Assembly (NCBI GenBank): GCA_002436065.1
Contig: DIXP01000034.1
Coordinates: 1-48,846, forward strand
Direction of reading: 5' to 3'
Source of the DNA: Chloroflexi bacterium UBA6077
Lineage (GTDB): Bacteria; Chloroflexota; UBA6077
Length of the DNA stretch: 48,846 bases
Part shown: positions 33,795 to 43,295 of the stretch, piece after piece
How positions within the stretch are numbered: the first letter of the stretch is position 1
Layout of the letters: each line of letters opens with the position of its first letter
Notes under the pieces: model-generated
Seen by the model: only the letters and a program-made list of their open reading frames with translations
Told to the model about the DNA's origin: nothing
The model's database searches: none
Made by a program: the position numbers and the translations under genes

Positions 33795-34694
33795 GTGGCA
33801 CTCACAGGAGACCTCAACGATTTTGGCCTTCTCCAGCTTCTTACCCTGCTCCAAGTCACGGGAAAGACCGGCGCGCTGACCCTTCAGCGGCCAAAGGAAA
33901 CCGCCACAGTCTACTTCGAGAACGGCCAACTCACCAAGGTCGTCCCTCCTGAGACTCGTTACGAGAGCCTGGCAGCGGCTCTCCACAGGACGGGAAAGAT
34001 CAACCGTGAGCTGTACGATTTGATCGGCTCGCAAGGATTGCCTTCGGAAATAGCCATTGGGCTGCTCGTGGAGGACCAGGGGGGCCTCTCGCGGGAAGAG
34101 ATAGTGGAGTTCGCCCGCGAGCGGTCTCTAGCAAGCCTCTTCGTCCTCCTGACCTGGTCGGAGGGGGCCTTCCGGTTCAACGTGGACGCGGCCCCGCCGG
34201 AGGCGTCCATTCTAGCCCCAACGGACCTTGCGCCGGTCCTGGACCGCGGGCGGGCCTACCTGGAGGAATGGCAGGTCCTTGTCTCGCAGATCCCGGATCT
34301 GGACAGGCCCCTGCGCCTGCTGGCTGAGCCGTCGCATCCGGTCCAGGAGGTCAACCTCAGCCTGGCCGAGTGGAGGATGATAGCTGTCATCTCCCAGAGC
34401 CGTTCGCTCCGAGAGGTTGCACAGAAGCTCGATCTGGACGACTTCGCGGTGCGCCAGGTGGCATACCGGCTGTTCGGTGCCGGCTTGATGCAAGTGGTGG
34501 ACCCTCAGCCCACATCCCTCTTCGCGTCGACGGATCTGTTCCGTGAAGCAGCCGACATAGCACCCTATCCCCCCGCCGATCCGGTCGAACCGGTTCAGGA
34601 GCAGACTCTATCCCCGCAGCCTCTACCACCCGTAGTCCCGGAGCCACAGCAGAGCAAGGTTGGCGCTCTGGGGAGGCTCTTCGGGCGGAAATAA
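33795..34694 (+). CDS. DUF4388 (PATAN) domain protein
   Basis: A 299-residue protein. The first about 100 residues follow the DUF4388/PATAN pattern: LTGDLNDFGLLQLLTLLQV, GKTGALTLQRPKETATVYFE, NGQLTKVVPP. The middle is helical with a winged-helix-like element (LREVAQKLDLDDFAVRQVAYRL) and the tail is Pro-rich. Members are found in bacteria as signalling or scaffold proteins linked to motility or gliding; no partner is seen here. GTG start. A good intrinsic terminator follows at 34701. Confidence 0.85.
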   Translation: MALTGDLNDFGLLQLLTLLQVTGKTGALTLQRPKETATVYFENGQLTKVVPPETRYESLAAALHRTGKINRELYDLIGSQGLPSEIAIGLLVEDQGGLSREEIVEFARERSLASLFVLLTWSEGAFRFNVDAAPPEASILAPTDLAPVLDRGRAYLEEWQVLVSQIPDLDRPLRLLAEPSHPVQEVNLSLAEWRMIAVISQSRSLREVAQKLDLDDFAVRQVAYRLFGAGLMQVVDPQPTSLFASTDLFREAADIAPYPPADPVEPVQEQTLSPQPLPPVVPEPQQSKVGALGRLFGRK

Positions 34695-34700
34695 CGACCA

Positions 34701-34724
34701 AAGGGGCGGAGCACTCCGCCCCTT
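34701..34724 (+). terminator. Intrinsic terminator after the DUF4388 gene
   Basis: AAGGGGCGGAG-CA-CTCCGCCCCTT is an 11-bp stem with a 2-base loop (drawn minimally), followed by CTTCTTCTTCT. It begins 7 bases after the stop codon. Confidence 0.8.
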
Positions 34725-34799
34725 CTTCTTCTACTTGTTCTATTTGATCCATTGCTGTTGCGCGGCCTTCGGTCGCATTCAGCCCTTCTTCTACCGATC

Positions 34800-34828
34800 T
34801 TGACCACATTGCGCCTGCCTGATATGCT
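34800..34828 (+). promoter_or_regulatory. Sigma70-like promoter before the mannosidase gene
   Basis: TTGACC (34800-34805), 17-base spacer, TATGCT (34823-34828). An extended -10 TGTATACT at about 34841-34848 is an alternative. A 10-bp perfect hairpin (CGCGATCCCG-CTG-CGGGATCGCG, 34949-34971) lies in the leader and may be an operator. Confidence 0.45.
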
Positions 34829-35005
34829 CCATATATCGGGTGTATACTGTCTTTACACTCCTATTATGCCCTTACATTTGCGCTTCTCATAAGCATTAGC
34901 TCTATAACAGCACACAATACGTTGATGCGGCCAGGGGCCTGACAGACCGCGATCCCGCTGCGGGATCGCGTCATCGTTACTCTGGCAAAGAGGTCGCCAC
35001 ACAGC

Positions 35006-37621
35006 ATGGACAGATCACTCACAGCTACTCGACGGGGCGAGAGGGCTCAGGCAGTCGAGACAGCCAAGCCGTCTCCCGAGATCCGTTTCTGGATAGTCCC
35101 TCACACCCACTGGGATAGGGAGTGGTTCATACCCTTCCAGGTCATCAGGCTGCGTCTGGTACGCACAGTGGACGAACTGATGGACACCCTGGAGGCAGAC
35201 CCCTCCTTCACCAGCTTCACACTGGATGGGCAGGCCATCGTCCTGGAGGACTACCTGACCGCCAGGCCGGACTCCCGGGAACGGCTCACTCGCCTGATCC
35301 AGCAGGGCCGCATCCGCATAGGTCCCTCCTACATCCTCCCCGATGAGTACCTCGTCGGCCAGGAGTCGCTGGTTCGCAACCTCCTGCTCGGACGCAGAGT
35401 CTGCCGGCAGTTCGGCCAGGAAACTGCCATCGCCTACTACCCGGACACCTTCGGCCACGTGGCCCAGATGCCTCAGATCGTCCGCGGTTTCGGCATGGAC
35501 TCCTTCGTCTTCTGGCGAGGACTGGGTGACGACTCCGACCGCCTCGGTGTGGCCTTCCGTTGGATCGGCCCCGACGGCAGCGAGCTGCTGGCATTGAGGC
35601 AGATCGACGGGTATGGCGCCGCCGACAACCTGGGCAGGTGGGCCAGGGGAGGCATCCGAACCGAGGATCCCAGCCGGTTCATGGAGATGGCCCTCCGGCG
35701 TCTCAAGGAGCTGAAGGGGATCGCCCAACCCTACCTGGAACGCTCGGGGGTAGTTGACCTGCTGGCGGGCAACGGCACCGATCACCAACGGGTGCAGAGC
35801 GACCTGCCCTCGCTTCTCTCCGGCTGCGGTTTCGCCTGGCCCCAGGCGGAGTTCCGCATCGCCGGCATGGACGAATACGTGGACGCCCTGCGCCCGCGAC
35901 AGCCCTATCTCGAGAGCTACCAGGGCGAGATGTGCCTCGGCAAGGATGCCCCGGTCTTGCGAGGGGTCAACTCCACCCGCATCTACCTCAAGCAGCGCAA
36001 CGAGGCCGTGGAAAAGGCCCTCATGGAGGCCGAGATCGCCTCCTCCCTCGCCCACCTCGCCGGGGCCGACTACCCGGCAGAGGATCTGCGCATGGCCTGG
36101 TTCCATCTGCTGAGGAACCACCCCCACGACTCCATCTGCGGCTGCTCCGTGGACGAAGTGCACCGTGACATGGCCTGGCGCTTCGACGCCGCCGAGCATC
36201 TGGCCCTGCGGCTCAAGCGTGAGGCCCTCTGGAAGCTCGCGGGCGGTGAGGCCATTTGGTCCTACCAGGAGCGCCCTAACTCCCAGCGCTCCGCCGTCAA
36301 CCTGCTTCCATGGGACCGCTCGGGCGTCGTTGAGTTCACCCTGCCAGGCGAGCTGGCCGCCTCCCGATCGATCAGGGCCGTGGGGCCCGATGGAGACCTC
36401 CCGACCCAGATGGTTCGAGACGGCAGCGAGGCGCGGGCCGTTGTGGCGACCAGTGTACCTGGCTTTGGGGCCACTCCCATCAGCCTGACGCCAGGGGTGT
36501 CCAGGGCGGAAGGCGCCAGGCTCGCGGGCTACCAGGCGATCGAGAATGAGCACTACCGGGTGGAGGTAGCTCAGGACGGCACCCTGGAGATCCTACACAA
36601 GGGGTCGGGCCGAAAGCTCCAGGGAGCCCATTGGCTCGAGGACGAAGCCGATCGCGGGGATGAGTACAACTTCTGCCCGGTCGAGGGCGACGTGGTCTGG
36701 GACAGCCGCCGCCACAGGGTAAGGGTCCGGAAGGGGCAGAGGGGCCCTGCCGTCGCCTCCTTGGTGCTCCAGATGGAGGCCCGCCTGCCCCAGGGGCTCC
36801 GTCCCGACAGACAGGCCAGGAGGAAGGCCCACATGGGCTGCCCAATCGAAGTGGAGATCCGCCTGTTGGGGGGCGTGGACCGAGTGGAGTTCACTACCAC
36901 CGTGGACAACCGGGTCGAGGACCACCGCCTAAGAGTACTCTTCCCGGGCGGGGAAGGGGACACCGTTCGTGCCGAGGGCCACTACGCCCTGCTGCGTCGA
37001 CCGGTAGGAGCCGTACCTCATGGACCGGACTGGAAGGAGCCGATGGCCCCAACCCATCACACGCTGGGAGCAGTGGAGTTGGGAGGAACCCTCGTGATGG
37101 GCAAGGGTCTCCCCGAATACGAGGGCAGGACGCTGGACAAGGGAACGGAGATAGCCCTGACGCTGCTACGATCCGTGGGCTGGCTATCCAGGGATGACCT
37201 GTCCACTCGGCCGGGCGGGGCCGGCCCGAGTCTGAAGACCCCCGAGGCCCAGTGCAAAGGGGTTAACCGCTTCGAGTACGCCGTGACCCTCGCGGACGGG
37301 ATGGGGGACAGTGACCTCATCAGGACATCTCACGACTACAGGCACGGCCTCTCGGCAGGGCCCGCCGGCTACCCCTCAGAAAGCCTGCTGCGGCTAGAGG
37401 GCGAGCGCTTCGCACTTGCCGCCCTCAAGGGCGCCGAGGACGGGGACGGTTGCATCCTCAGGGTGTACAACCCGTCCGGAGAGCAGGCAGATGTGAGGGT
37501 ACAGGGCAACTTCGACACAACCCTCTGCAGGCTGGACGAGGAGCCGATGGCAGGGGCCTTCGATAACACCCTCGGCCCGGGCCAGATCCGGAGCCTGCGT
37601 CTCCGGCGACGACCGAAATAG
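35006..37621 (+). CDS. Glycoside hydrolase family 38 alpha-mannosidase
   Basis: An 871-residue enzyme hydrolysing alpha-linked mannose. The zinc motif HTHWDREW is at residues 33-40; YYPDTFGHVAQMPQIV carries the DxFGH nucleophile region; the middle domain has HPHDSICGCSVDEVH with its zinc ligand His. The C-terminal part is the beta-sandwich domain of GH38. Related enzymes also process 2-O-mannosylglycerate; its native substrate cannot be decided. No sugar transporter lies next to it. ATG start. Confidence 0.93.
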   Translation: MDRSLTATRRGERAQAVETAKPSPEIRFWIVPHTHWDREWFIPFQVIRLRLVRTVDELMDTLEADPSFTSFTLDGQAIVLEDYLTARPDSRERLTRLIQQGRIRIGPSYILPDEYLVGQESLVRNLLLGRRVCRQFGQETAIAYYPDTFGHVAQMPQIVRGFGMDSFVFWRGLGDDSDRLGVAFRWIGPDGSELLALRQIDGYGAADNLGRWARGGIRTEDPSRFMEMALRRLKELKGIAQPYLERSGVVDLLAGNGTDHQRVQSDLPSLLSGCGFAWPQAEFRIAGMDEYVDALRPRQPYLESYQGEMCLGKDAPVLRGVNSTRIYLKQRNEAVEKALMEAEIASSLAHLAGADYPAEDLRMAWFHLLRNHPHDSICGCSVDEVHRDMAWRFDAAEHLALRLKREALWKLAGGEAIWSYQERPNSQRSAVNLLPWDRSGVVEFTLPGELAASRSIRAVGPDGDLPTQMVRDGSEARAVVATSVPGFGATPISLTPGVSRAEGARLAGYQAIENEHYRVEVAQDGTLEILHKGSGRKLQGAHWLEDEADRGDEYNFCPVEGDVVWDSRRHRVRVRKGQRGPAVASLVLQMEARLPQGLRPDRQARRKAHMGCPIEVEIRLLGGVDRVEFTTTVDNRVEDHRLRVLFPGGEGDTVRAEGHYALLRRPVGAVPHGPDWKEPMAPTHHTLGAVELGGTLVMGKGLPEYEGRTLDKGTEIALTLLRSVGWLSRDDLSTRPGGAGPSLKTPEAQCKGVNRFEYAVTLADGMGDSDLIRTSHDYRHGLSAGPAGYPSESLLRLEGERFALAALKGAEDGDGCILRVYNPSGEQADVRVQGNFDTTLCRLDEEPMAGAFDNTLGPGQIRSLRLRRRPK

Positions 37622-37825
37622 CGATAGTCCACCACGGAGGCGCGGAGAGAGGACTGAACCAGGGGGCGCCCCACAGGATGTAGCATTGGGTGTATCTGAC
37701 GGGAGCAAGCCTTGGCTGAACCCAGTGTCTCGGACGGACAAGAGGCTCTGCCGCACGAGGCGCAAAGAGGTCTTCTGCCTGGGGCGTTGCCTGGCAGTGT
37801 GCCCCGTAGGCAGACACAGCTGAGA

Positions 37826-38056
37826 CTATTTGTACTCCATCTCCTTATAGACCGACTCGTCGGCCTTGTCCATGTACCCTCGAACCATGCTCGCGATCTT
37901 CTTGGGGTCGGTCCCGGTCCGGGGTATCCAGATCTTCAGCATCCGCTTCCGGCCGTTGATGTTGATGTAGGGGCCCTTCTCGCTCAGGCCACTGGTGACA
38001 AGGCAGTCGTAGCCGACTAGCCGTTGAACCTCCGATTCCAGGTCGCGCATATCCAT
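37826..38056 (-). CDS. Small conserved-looking protein of unknown function
   Basis: A 76-residue basic protein (GYDCLVTSGLSEKGPYININ, RKRMLKIWIPRTGTDPKKIA). It seems a compact alpha/beta unit. No family recognised. Stand-alone gene on the minus strand between the mannosidase and the EamA gene. Confidence 0.55.
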   Translation of the reverse strand: MDMRDLESEVQRLVGYDCLVTSGLSEKGPYININGRKRMLKIWIPRTGTDPKKIASMVRGYMDKADESVYKEMEYK

Positions 38057-38235
38057 ATCAGTTCTCCCATTCGCGATCCATCGAGTTGTTCCTGTATTCT
38101 ACCAGAGCGATCCTGACAGTGTGACGTGAAGGGTCAAATGGGTGACAGTTCAGACTTGAGGGGGCGAACGCCGCCTTCTGCACCGTCATTCCCATCGTCC
38201 CGCCCAACCCACAGAGCAACCTCTAAGGATTCGAT

Positions 38236-39087
38236 GTGCTTAGCAAGCAGCTCCAGGCCGACCTATGGCTGGCCCTGGTCACCCTGATATGGGGAGCCAC
38301 CTTTGTGGTGGTGAAGAACGAACTGGCCCACATCGGACCGCTGGCCTTCGTCACCCTGCGCTTCTCCATCGCCTTCCTGGCGATGGCCCTGCTGGCCAGG
38401 AGTCGTCTGGCCAGGATGGATCGCTCCCAACTGGGCGCGGGGATACTGATCGGCCTCTTCCTCTTCGGGGGCTACGCCTTCCAGACCGTGGGCCTCCGCT
38501 ATACCACCGCATCCAAGGCGGCCTTCATCACCGGCCTCTGCGTCGTGCTCGCGCCGCTCTTCGCCCGGCTGCTGCTGGGGCAGACCCCACCCCTCCTTGC
38601 AATGGTGGGCGTCGTCCTGGCCACCGCCGGACTGGCGCTCCTCTCCCTGGTGAACGACCTCACATTGGCTTTCGGGGATCTGCTGGTGCTGGGCTGCGCT
38701 ACCTGCTTCGCCCTGCACGTGGTGGCCATCAGCCGCTTCGCCCCGAAGATGGACACCACAGCCCTGGCCGCCGTGCAGATCGGCGTGGTCCCCGTCGCGG
38801 CCGGGGTATCCACCCTGCTGCTGGAGCCGCTGCCCACATCGCTGGAACCCGGAACCCTGGCGGTGGCCGCCCTCATGGGGGTCTTCGCCACCGCCTTCGC
38901 CTTCACCGTCCAGACCCGCGCCCAGGCGCTCACCACCCCCACCCACACCGCACTCGTCCTATCCCTGGAGCCGGTCTTCGGAGCGATCTTTGCCTGCTTG
39001 ATAGGAGGCGAACTGCTGGGAGGCCGGGAGATCCTGGGGTGTGGCCTGATCCTGTCGGGGATGATCGTAGCTGAGATCCGGCGGTAG
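38236..39087 (+). CDS. EamA/DMT-superfamily transporter
   Basis: A 283-residue polytopic protein with ten predicted membrane helices in two EamA repeats. Repeat 1: TLIWGATFVVVKNELAHIGP and FVTLRFSIAFLAMALLARS; repeat 2: VLGCATCFALHVVAISRFA and LTTPTHTALVLSLEPVFGAIF, GGELLGGREILGCGLILSGM. The family moves drugs, amino acids or other metabolites; substrate unknown. The frame uses a GTG at 38236. Confidence 0.9.
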   Translation: MLSKQLQADLWLALVTLIWGATFVVVKNELAHIGPLAFVTLRFSIAFLAMALLARSRLARMDRSQLGAGILIGLFLFGGYAFQTVGLRYTTASKAAFITGLCVVLAPLFARLLLGQTPPLLAMVGVVLATAGLALLSLVNDLTLAFGDLLVLGCATCFALHVVAISRFAPKMDTTALAAVQIGVVPVAAGVSTLLLEPLPTSLEPGTLAVAALMGVFATAFAFTVQTRAQALTTPTHTALVLSLEPVFGAIFACLIGGELLGGREILGCGLILSGMIVAEIRR

Positions 39088-39208
39088 TGCCGACCGCTCA
39101 CCCGGCCATGGGCCCCATGCGATTGGCCCGACCCTCCAGCTCCCAGGCCGTCTCACACCCTGCCCCGAAGACCTCTCCGGCCCCACCCTCCCGACTATTG
39201 CTTGCTTT

Positions 39209-39217
39209 TGCTATAAT
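39209..39217 (+). promoter_or_regulatory. Extended -10 promoter of msrPQ
   Basis: TGCTATAAT is an extended -10 (TGN-TATAAT) with no good -35 at the usual distance. It lies about 50 bases upstream of the msrP start, in a locally AT-rich patch. Confidence 0.6.
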
Positions 39218-39264
39218 AAAGCTATCGTTCTTGTTTGTCATAGCAGTTGGGCGCGGAGGCCACG

Positions 39265-40200
39265 GTGAAAGAGATCAACCCATCTGAGATAACCCCTGAG
39301 CATCTCTACCTGTCCAGGCGGAAGTTTCTGGCAGGGGCCGGCATGCTGGCAGCGGGGGCGCTGGCCAGCGCCTGTGGTGTCGGGGGTGCGGAACCGCCCG
39401 CTGGAAGTGCCGCCGCGCAGCCCACCTCTGCCGAACAGCAGCCCCAGGACCAACTCACCCCCTACGAATCGGTGATCGGATACAACAACTTCTACGAGTT
39501 CTCCCTCGACAAGGAGGACGTGGGCGACCTGTCCAAGGGGTTTCAGACCAGCCCTTGGACGGTACAGGTGGGAGGGCTGGTAAACAGGCCGGGCACCTAT
39601 GGCATCGAGGAGCTGCTGAAGCGATTCCCGCCGGAGGAGCGCATCTACCGCTTCCGCTGCGTGGAAGCCTGGTCCATGGTCATCCCCTTTCTAGGCTTCC
39701 CCCTGGCGAGGCTGCTGAAGGAGGTGGAGCCTACCCCCTCAGCCAAATACGTGCGCTTCGAGACCCTGTACGACCCCACCCGGATGCCCGGCCAGCGGAA
39801 CCGCCAGTTCAGGTGGCCCTACGTGGAGGGTCTCCGGCTGGACGAGGCAATGCACGACCTGACGATGCTCTCCACAGGGGTATACGGCAAGCCGGCCTTA
39901 CCCCAGAACGGGGCCCCCCTGCGGCTGGTTGTGCCCTGGAAATACGCCTTCAAAGACATCAAGTCCATCGTGAAGATCGACCTGGTGGAGGAGATGCCGG
40001 TCTCCATGTGGATGGCGCTGGCACCCAACGAGTACGGCTTCTATGCCAACGTGAACCCTGAGGTGAACCACCCCCGTTGGTCCCAGGGCTCGGAGCGGCG
40101 CATCGGGGAGTCGGGCCGGCGCAAGACCCTGATGTTCAACGGCTATGGGGAAGAGGTGGCCTCCCTCTATGCGGGCATGGACCTGCGAAAGCTCTACTGA
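39265..40200 (+). CDS. msrP: Protein-methionine-sulfoxide reductase catalytic subunit MsrP
   Basis: About 311 residues, periplasmic molybdenum-dependent reductase that repairs oxidised methionine. It has a twin-arginine signal (SRRKFLAGAGMLAAGALASACG), the pattern Y-E-x-V-I-G-Y-N-N-F-Y-E-F, the molybdenum-ligand Cys in RFRCVEAWSMVIPFLGFPL and KYVRFETLYDP. The GTG at 39265, behind GGAGG, is preferred to the upstream TTG at 39247. It is followed by the membrane partner msrQ. It uses molybdopterin cofactor (not the dinucleotide form), which links it to the moa genes in this window. Confidence 0.94.
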   Translation: MKEINPSEITPEHLYLSRRKFLAGAGMLAAGALASACGVGGAEPPAGSAAAQPTSAEQQPQDQLTPYESVIGYNNFYEFSLDKEDVGDLSKGFQTSPWTVQVGGLVNRPGTYGIEELLKRFPPEERIYRFRCVEAWSMVIPFLGFPLARLLKEVEPTPSAKYVRFETLYDPTRMPGQRNRQFRWPYVEGLRLDEAMHDLTMLSTGVYGKPALPQNGAPLRLVVPWKYAFKDIKSIVKIDLVEEMPVSMWMALAPNEYGFYANVNPEVNHPRWSQGSERRIGESGRRKTLMFNGYGEEVASLYAGMDLRKLY

Positions 40201-40236
40201 GCCGGACTTCCCCCGCGGAGTACCGGCCGAGGATCG

Positions 40237-40869
40237 ATGAGCCCAAGAATTAGGCGGGAGAGCTGGACGCAATGGACAATCAGGCTTGGGGCGCTACTAC
40301 CCCTGGCGCTGCTGGCCTGGGGCTGGAGCCAGAACGCCCTGTCGGCCGACCCCATCCGGGAGGCCACCCTGCGGACGGGTAAGGTGGCGCTGCTGCTGCT
40401 GGTCCTCTCCCTGGCCTGCAGCCCGGCCTACCACCTCTCGGGTCTCAAGTCGCTGCTGGCGGCGCGCCGGAGCCTGGGACTGTACGCCTTCCTCTACGCC
40501 GGCATCCACCTGGCCATCTTCCTCTGGCTGGACTACGGGCTCGACCTCGAGCTGATTCGGGAGGCCCTCTTCGAGAAGCGGTACGCCCTGGCGGGGCTGG
40601 CCACCTTCCTTCTGCTGGTCCCCCTCGCCATCACCTCAACCAGGGGATGGAGAAGGCGGTTGGGCCGGCATTGGAGGTCACTGCACCGGCTCTCCTACCT
40701 GGCCGCGATGCTGGCCGTGCTACACTACCTCTGGTCGGTCAAGGCCGACCAGGAGCAGCCGCTGCGCTACGGAGCCCTCCTCCTCCTGCTGCTAGCCCTG
40801 CGGCTGCCACCGGCTCGAAAGGCCCTCAGCCGGTGGAGGGGAACGACTTTTGCCATCCACCTCTGGTAG
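40237..40869 (+). CDS. msrQ: Heme-binding membrane subunit MsrQ
   Basis: A 210-residue ferric-reductase-like protein with about six membrane helices. Heme-ligand His residues are seen in YAGIHLAIFLWLDYGLD and LHRLSYLAAMLAVLHYLW, the latter the typical HxxxY...H pattern. It passes electrons from the quinone pool to MsrP. It starts 37 bases after msrP. Confidence 0.93.
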   Translation: MSPRIRRESWTQWTIRLGALLPLALLAWGWSQNALSADPIREATLRTGKVALLLLVLSLACSPAYHLSGLKSLLAARRSLGLYAFLYAGIHLAIFLWLDYGLDLELIREALFEKRYALAGLATFLLLVPLAITSTRGWRRRLGRHWRSLHRLSYLAAMLAVLHYLWSVKADQEQPLRYGALLLLLLALRLPPARKALSRWRGTTFAIHLW

Positions 40870-40883
40870 GTTATCATTCACCC

Positions 40884-41210
40884 ATGGAGGCAATAGTCAT
40901 TCTTCTCGCCTGGAGCGTAAACCTGCTGGTGGGTGCCGGCCTCGCCCTGCTGGGTGTGGCCATGATGCGCCGGCCGCAGAGGCTGTGGGTGGGGATCCAC
41001 CTTCCCCGCACTCCGGAGGATGTGGCCAGGGTCCAGCGGGCCAACCTGGCCATGGGGCCATGGATCCTGCTGCTGGGATTGGTGGAGATCTTTAGCGGGC
41101 CGCTCGCCATGCTGATAGGTATCGACGACCTGATGCTGGCCATCGGCGGTCTGGCCACCCTTTTCCTGGCCATTGGAACCGTGGTCCTGGCAGCGCTGCT
41201 GGCGCGATAA
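40884..41210 (+). CDS. Small membrane protein of unknown function
   Basis: A 108-residue protein with three hydrophobic segments (VILLAWSVNLLVGAGLALLG; MGPWILLLGLVEIFSG; LATLFLAIGTVVLAALL), with a short loop holding basic residues after the first. ATG at 40884. It starts 15 bases after msrQ, so it may be co-transcribed. I see no family motif. Confidence 0.65.
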   Translation: MEAIVILLAWSVNLLVGAGLALLGVAMMRRPQRLWVGIHLPRTPEDVARVQRANLAMGPWILLLGLVEIFSGPLAMLIGIDDLMLAIGGLATLFLAIGTVVLAALLAR

Positions 41211-41345
41211 CCCGATGGCGTCGTCGGGCAGTGAGCCCGGGGATTGGACTGCCAACTATCTCGTGGGTAACGCGATTTGTCTTGGGCTTACGGCAGATCG
41301 TTGGCTAGCCCCAGTTCCCACGACAAACCGTGTTAGGAGAGCATC

Positions 41346-41690
41346 ATGAGGGCCAAACCGGAGGCTGGAACAGAACTCGACCAACTCATCGCCAGATACG
41401 CCATGAAGGGGGTGGAAGCGCCCTACTCAACCAACACCGACGACGCCGTCCGGGCCTGGCAGAAGACCGCGGTCCGGGAACGATACGCCGTCGCATGGGC
41501 CCTGATGCCCACCTGGGGGTACCTTGACCCCACCGAGCTGGTCACCCTCCGGGTCACTGGATGGCGGGTGGTCGACCAGTCCCCCGGAGCGGACGGCCAG
41601 CCGAGTTCGAGGATAGTCGCCGAGGCCGATACCATGGCGCTGGCGATCTGCCGCGCCGTCTGGAAGCTGGTCCGCCCCCCGAAGATGTGA
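41346..41690 (+). CDS. Unrecognised 114-residue protein
   Basis: Starts at an ATG after TTAGGAGAGCATC. Sequence has a helical first half (ELDQLIARYAMKG, AVRAWQKTAVRERYAV) and a beta-like second half (VTLRVTGWRVVDQSPG, RIVAEADTMALAICRAVWKL). No family recognised; stand-alone. Confidence 0.6.
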   Translation: MRAKPEAGTELDQLIARYAMKGVEAPYSTNTDDAVRAWQKTAVRERYAVAWALMPTWGYLDPTELVTLRVTGWRVVDQSPGADGQPSSRIVAEADTMALAICRAVWKLVRPPKM

Positions 41691-41741
41691 GGCTTGGACC
41701 GCCGCGATTTCCCAGACCGCGGCGGTCTCGTCGTAACCACC

Positions 41742-42485
41742 TCACCGCAACAGAATAGCCCAGGCCGCGACCCCGAGAGACAGCAGCAGGGCCCAATCCC
41801 AGCCTCGCCAGGGTATGGGCGCCACCCGCTTCCCCTCCAGACTGAAGCCTCGGGCTTCGGCTGCCGCCACGATATCCCCCGCGTGATGCACCGAGTTCAC
41901 CATCGTTGCCAGCAGCAGCAGCCGTGCACCCTGAAGGCTCCGCCTGCGGAAGCCGCCTCGCAGCCGCAGGGCAGTCATCACGTCGCTGTAGTTCCGCTGA
42001 ACGAGGGGCAGGGCATTCACTGCCACCCCCACGGCAAATCCCAACCCTCGCAACCCGAACCCTTCGAAGAGATTGCTCATCGTCGAGATGGACAGCCTGG
42101 CCGTGAGGGTGTGGACCGCCAGCAGGATAGTCGCGGCCCTGGCCATCATCTGGCTGCCTGTAGTCAATCCCTCGGAGGAGAGCCAGAACCCCCAAACGGA
42201 GAGGTCGAGGTCGCCGACGAAGCCCCCCAGCACCACGACCACAAGAGCCAGCGGCACCCAGATCCGCTCCAGAGCCACCCGCGGCAGCGCCTCCGGCGAC
42301 AGGAGGATAGCCAGGGCCACCGCCAGCGCCAGGGTCTCCAGGATGCGCCAGCCGGGGGCAAGGACGGCCACGGCGATGGTGGCCACAAATGCCACCAACC
42401 TGCCGGCCTGACCCACCCTCACGCAAACGACCAACGCCAACCCCCCAATTGCATGATCGCAGTCACCCCTAGCACCCCAACCCAA
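41742..42485 (-). CDS. ecfT: ECF transporter transmembrane subunit EcfT (CbiQ-like)
   Basis: About 247 residues with five to six membrane helices. The cytoplasmic coupling motifs are recognisable: RLRGGFRRRS and AAEARGFSLEG, the two Ala-Arg-Gly type signatures of EcfT that dock into the ATPases. Helix segments are AGRLVAFVATIAVAVLAPGW and VPLALVVVVLGGFVGDL. It spans the membrane and couples ATP hydrolysis to the S component. The N-terminal start is uncertain; 42485 is the longest frame. It lies 138 bases behind the S-component gene, separated by a repeat. Confidence 0.85.
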   Translation of the reverse strand: MGWGARGDCDHAIGGLALVVCVRVGQAGRLVAFVATIAVAVLAPGWRILETLALAVALAILLSPEALPRVALERIWVPLALVVVVLGGFVGDLDLSVWGFWLSSEGLTTGSQMMARAATILLAVHTLTARLSISTMSNLFEGFGLRGLGFAVGVAVNALPLVQRNYSDVMTALRLRGGFRRRSLQGARLLLLATMVNSVHHAGDIVAAAEARGFSLEGKRVAPIPWRGWDWALLLSLGVAAWAILLR

Positions 42486-42510
42486 GAGTCATCCTGAGCA
42501 CATCTACATC

Positions 42511-42610
42511 TGTCATCCTGAGCGTGGAGCGAAGGATCTCCTGTTCCAGGTAGCCGCTGCACCACCCCACGTTCAGCACTCGTAGTACACCAGTGCCCCC
42601 TGGCAATGTG
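42511..42610 (+). repeat. Dispersed GTCATCCTGAGCG repeat, copy C
   Basis: TGTCATCCTGAGCGTGGAGC, GAAGGATCTCCTGTTCCAGG and a tail without close similarity to copies A/B. It sits between the S-component and EcfT genes. Confidence 0.8.
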
Positions 42611-42623
42611 CAGCGATCGAGCC

Positions 42624-43238
42624 TTACAGCGCCCAGGTCTCCGCCGCCTCCGGGAACGCCGCTATTCGTCGGCGGATGGCTAGGGCCAGCGACCATGCGC
42701 AAACCCCGGCAGCCGCGCCAACGACCAGCCGCAGGGCAAACAGCAGGGCCAGCAGGATCAACGCATGACTGGGCTCAATCCCCAACGCCCTCGCCCCCTG
42801 CTCCAGGGTCCTCACGTAAATGGCGAAGATCCCCTGCCCGGCCAGAATCCCCTGGGTGAAGAACTGGTGGAAGAAATCCCAAGACACCGCCAGGGCACCC
42901 GCAAGGGCAAAGGTCCAGCGCCTGGGACGAACACTCGCCCTCAGACCCAACTCCGCCAGTCCGCTCTCCACGACGATCGCGATCATCGGGTTGAGCACGA
43001 TCCCGCCCAGACTGAACATCTTCAGGAAGGCCGTCACCACCCCCATGAACAACACGCTGCCTCGCTTCGGCACGAAGGTACGCCCCACCAGGGCAACCGC
43101 GATGCCGAGCGCCGCCATAAGCGTGCCTATGAAAGGCACCTTCAACACGTGGAGGTAGGAGCCGACACCTATCTCCAGAGCCCCCCACAGAGCCCCAAAC
43201 AGCCCGATATATACCAGCTCGCGTACGCTGAACCGCAT
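42624..43238 (-). CDS. ECF transporter substrate-binding (S) component
   Basis: A 204-residue protein with about six membrane helices (YIGLFGALWGALEIGVGS; GTLMAALGIAVALVG; FMGVVTAFLKMFSLGGIVL; ALAGALAVSWDFF; ILLALLFALRLVVG). The FLKMFSLGG-NPM element after the third helix fits the S-component/CbiM-like group. It sets the specificity of the complex; the family is not one I can tie to a vitamin. The Moco riboswitch ahead of the operon points to a molybdenum-, tungsten- or pterin-related ligand. ATG behind AGGGGGTG. Confidence 0.75.
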   Translation of the reverse strand: MRFSVRELVYIGLFGALWGALEIGVGSYLHVLKVPFIGTLMAALGIAVALVGRTFVPKRGSVLFMGVVTAFLKMFSLGGIVLNPMIAIVVESGLAELGLRASVRPRRWTFALAGALAVSWDFFHQFFTQGILAGQGIFAIYVRTLEQGARALGIEPSHALILLALLFALRLVVGAAAGVCAWSLALAIRRRIAAFPEAAETWAL

Positions 43239-43295
43239 CTCTCACACCCCCTGAGCCGTACATTGCTCCTGATCGGCGGCGAAGCCGCCCTTGCC

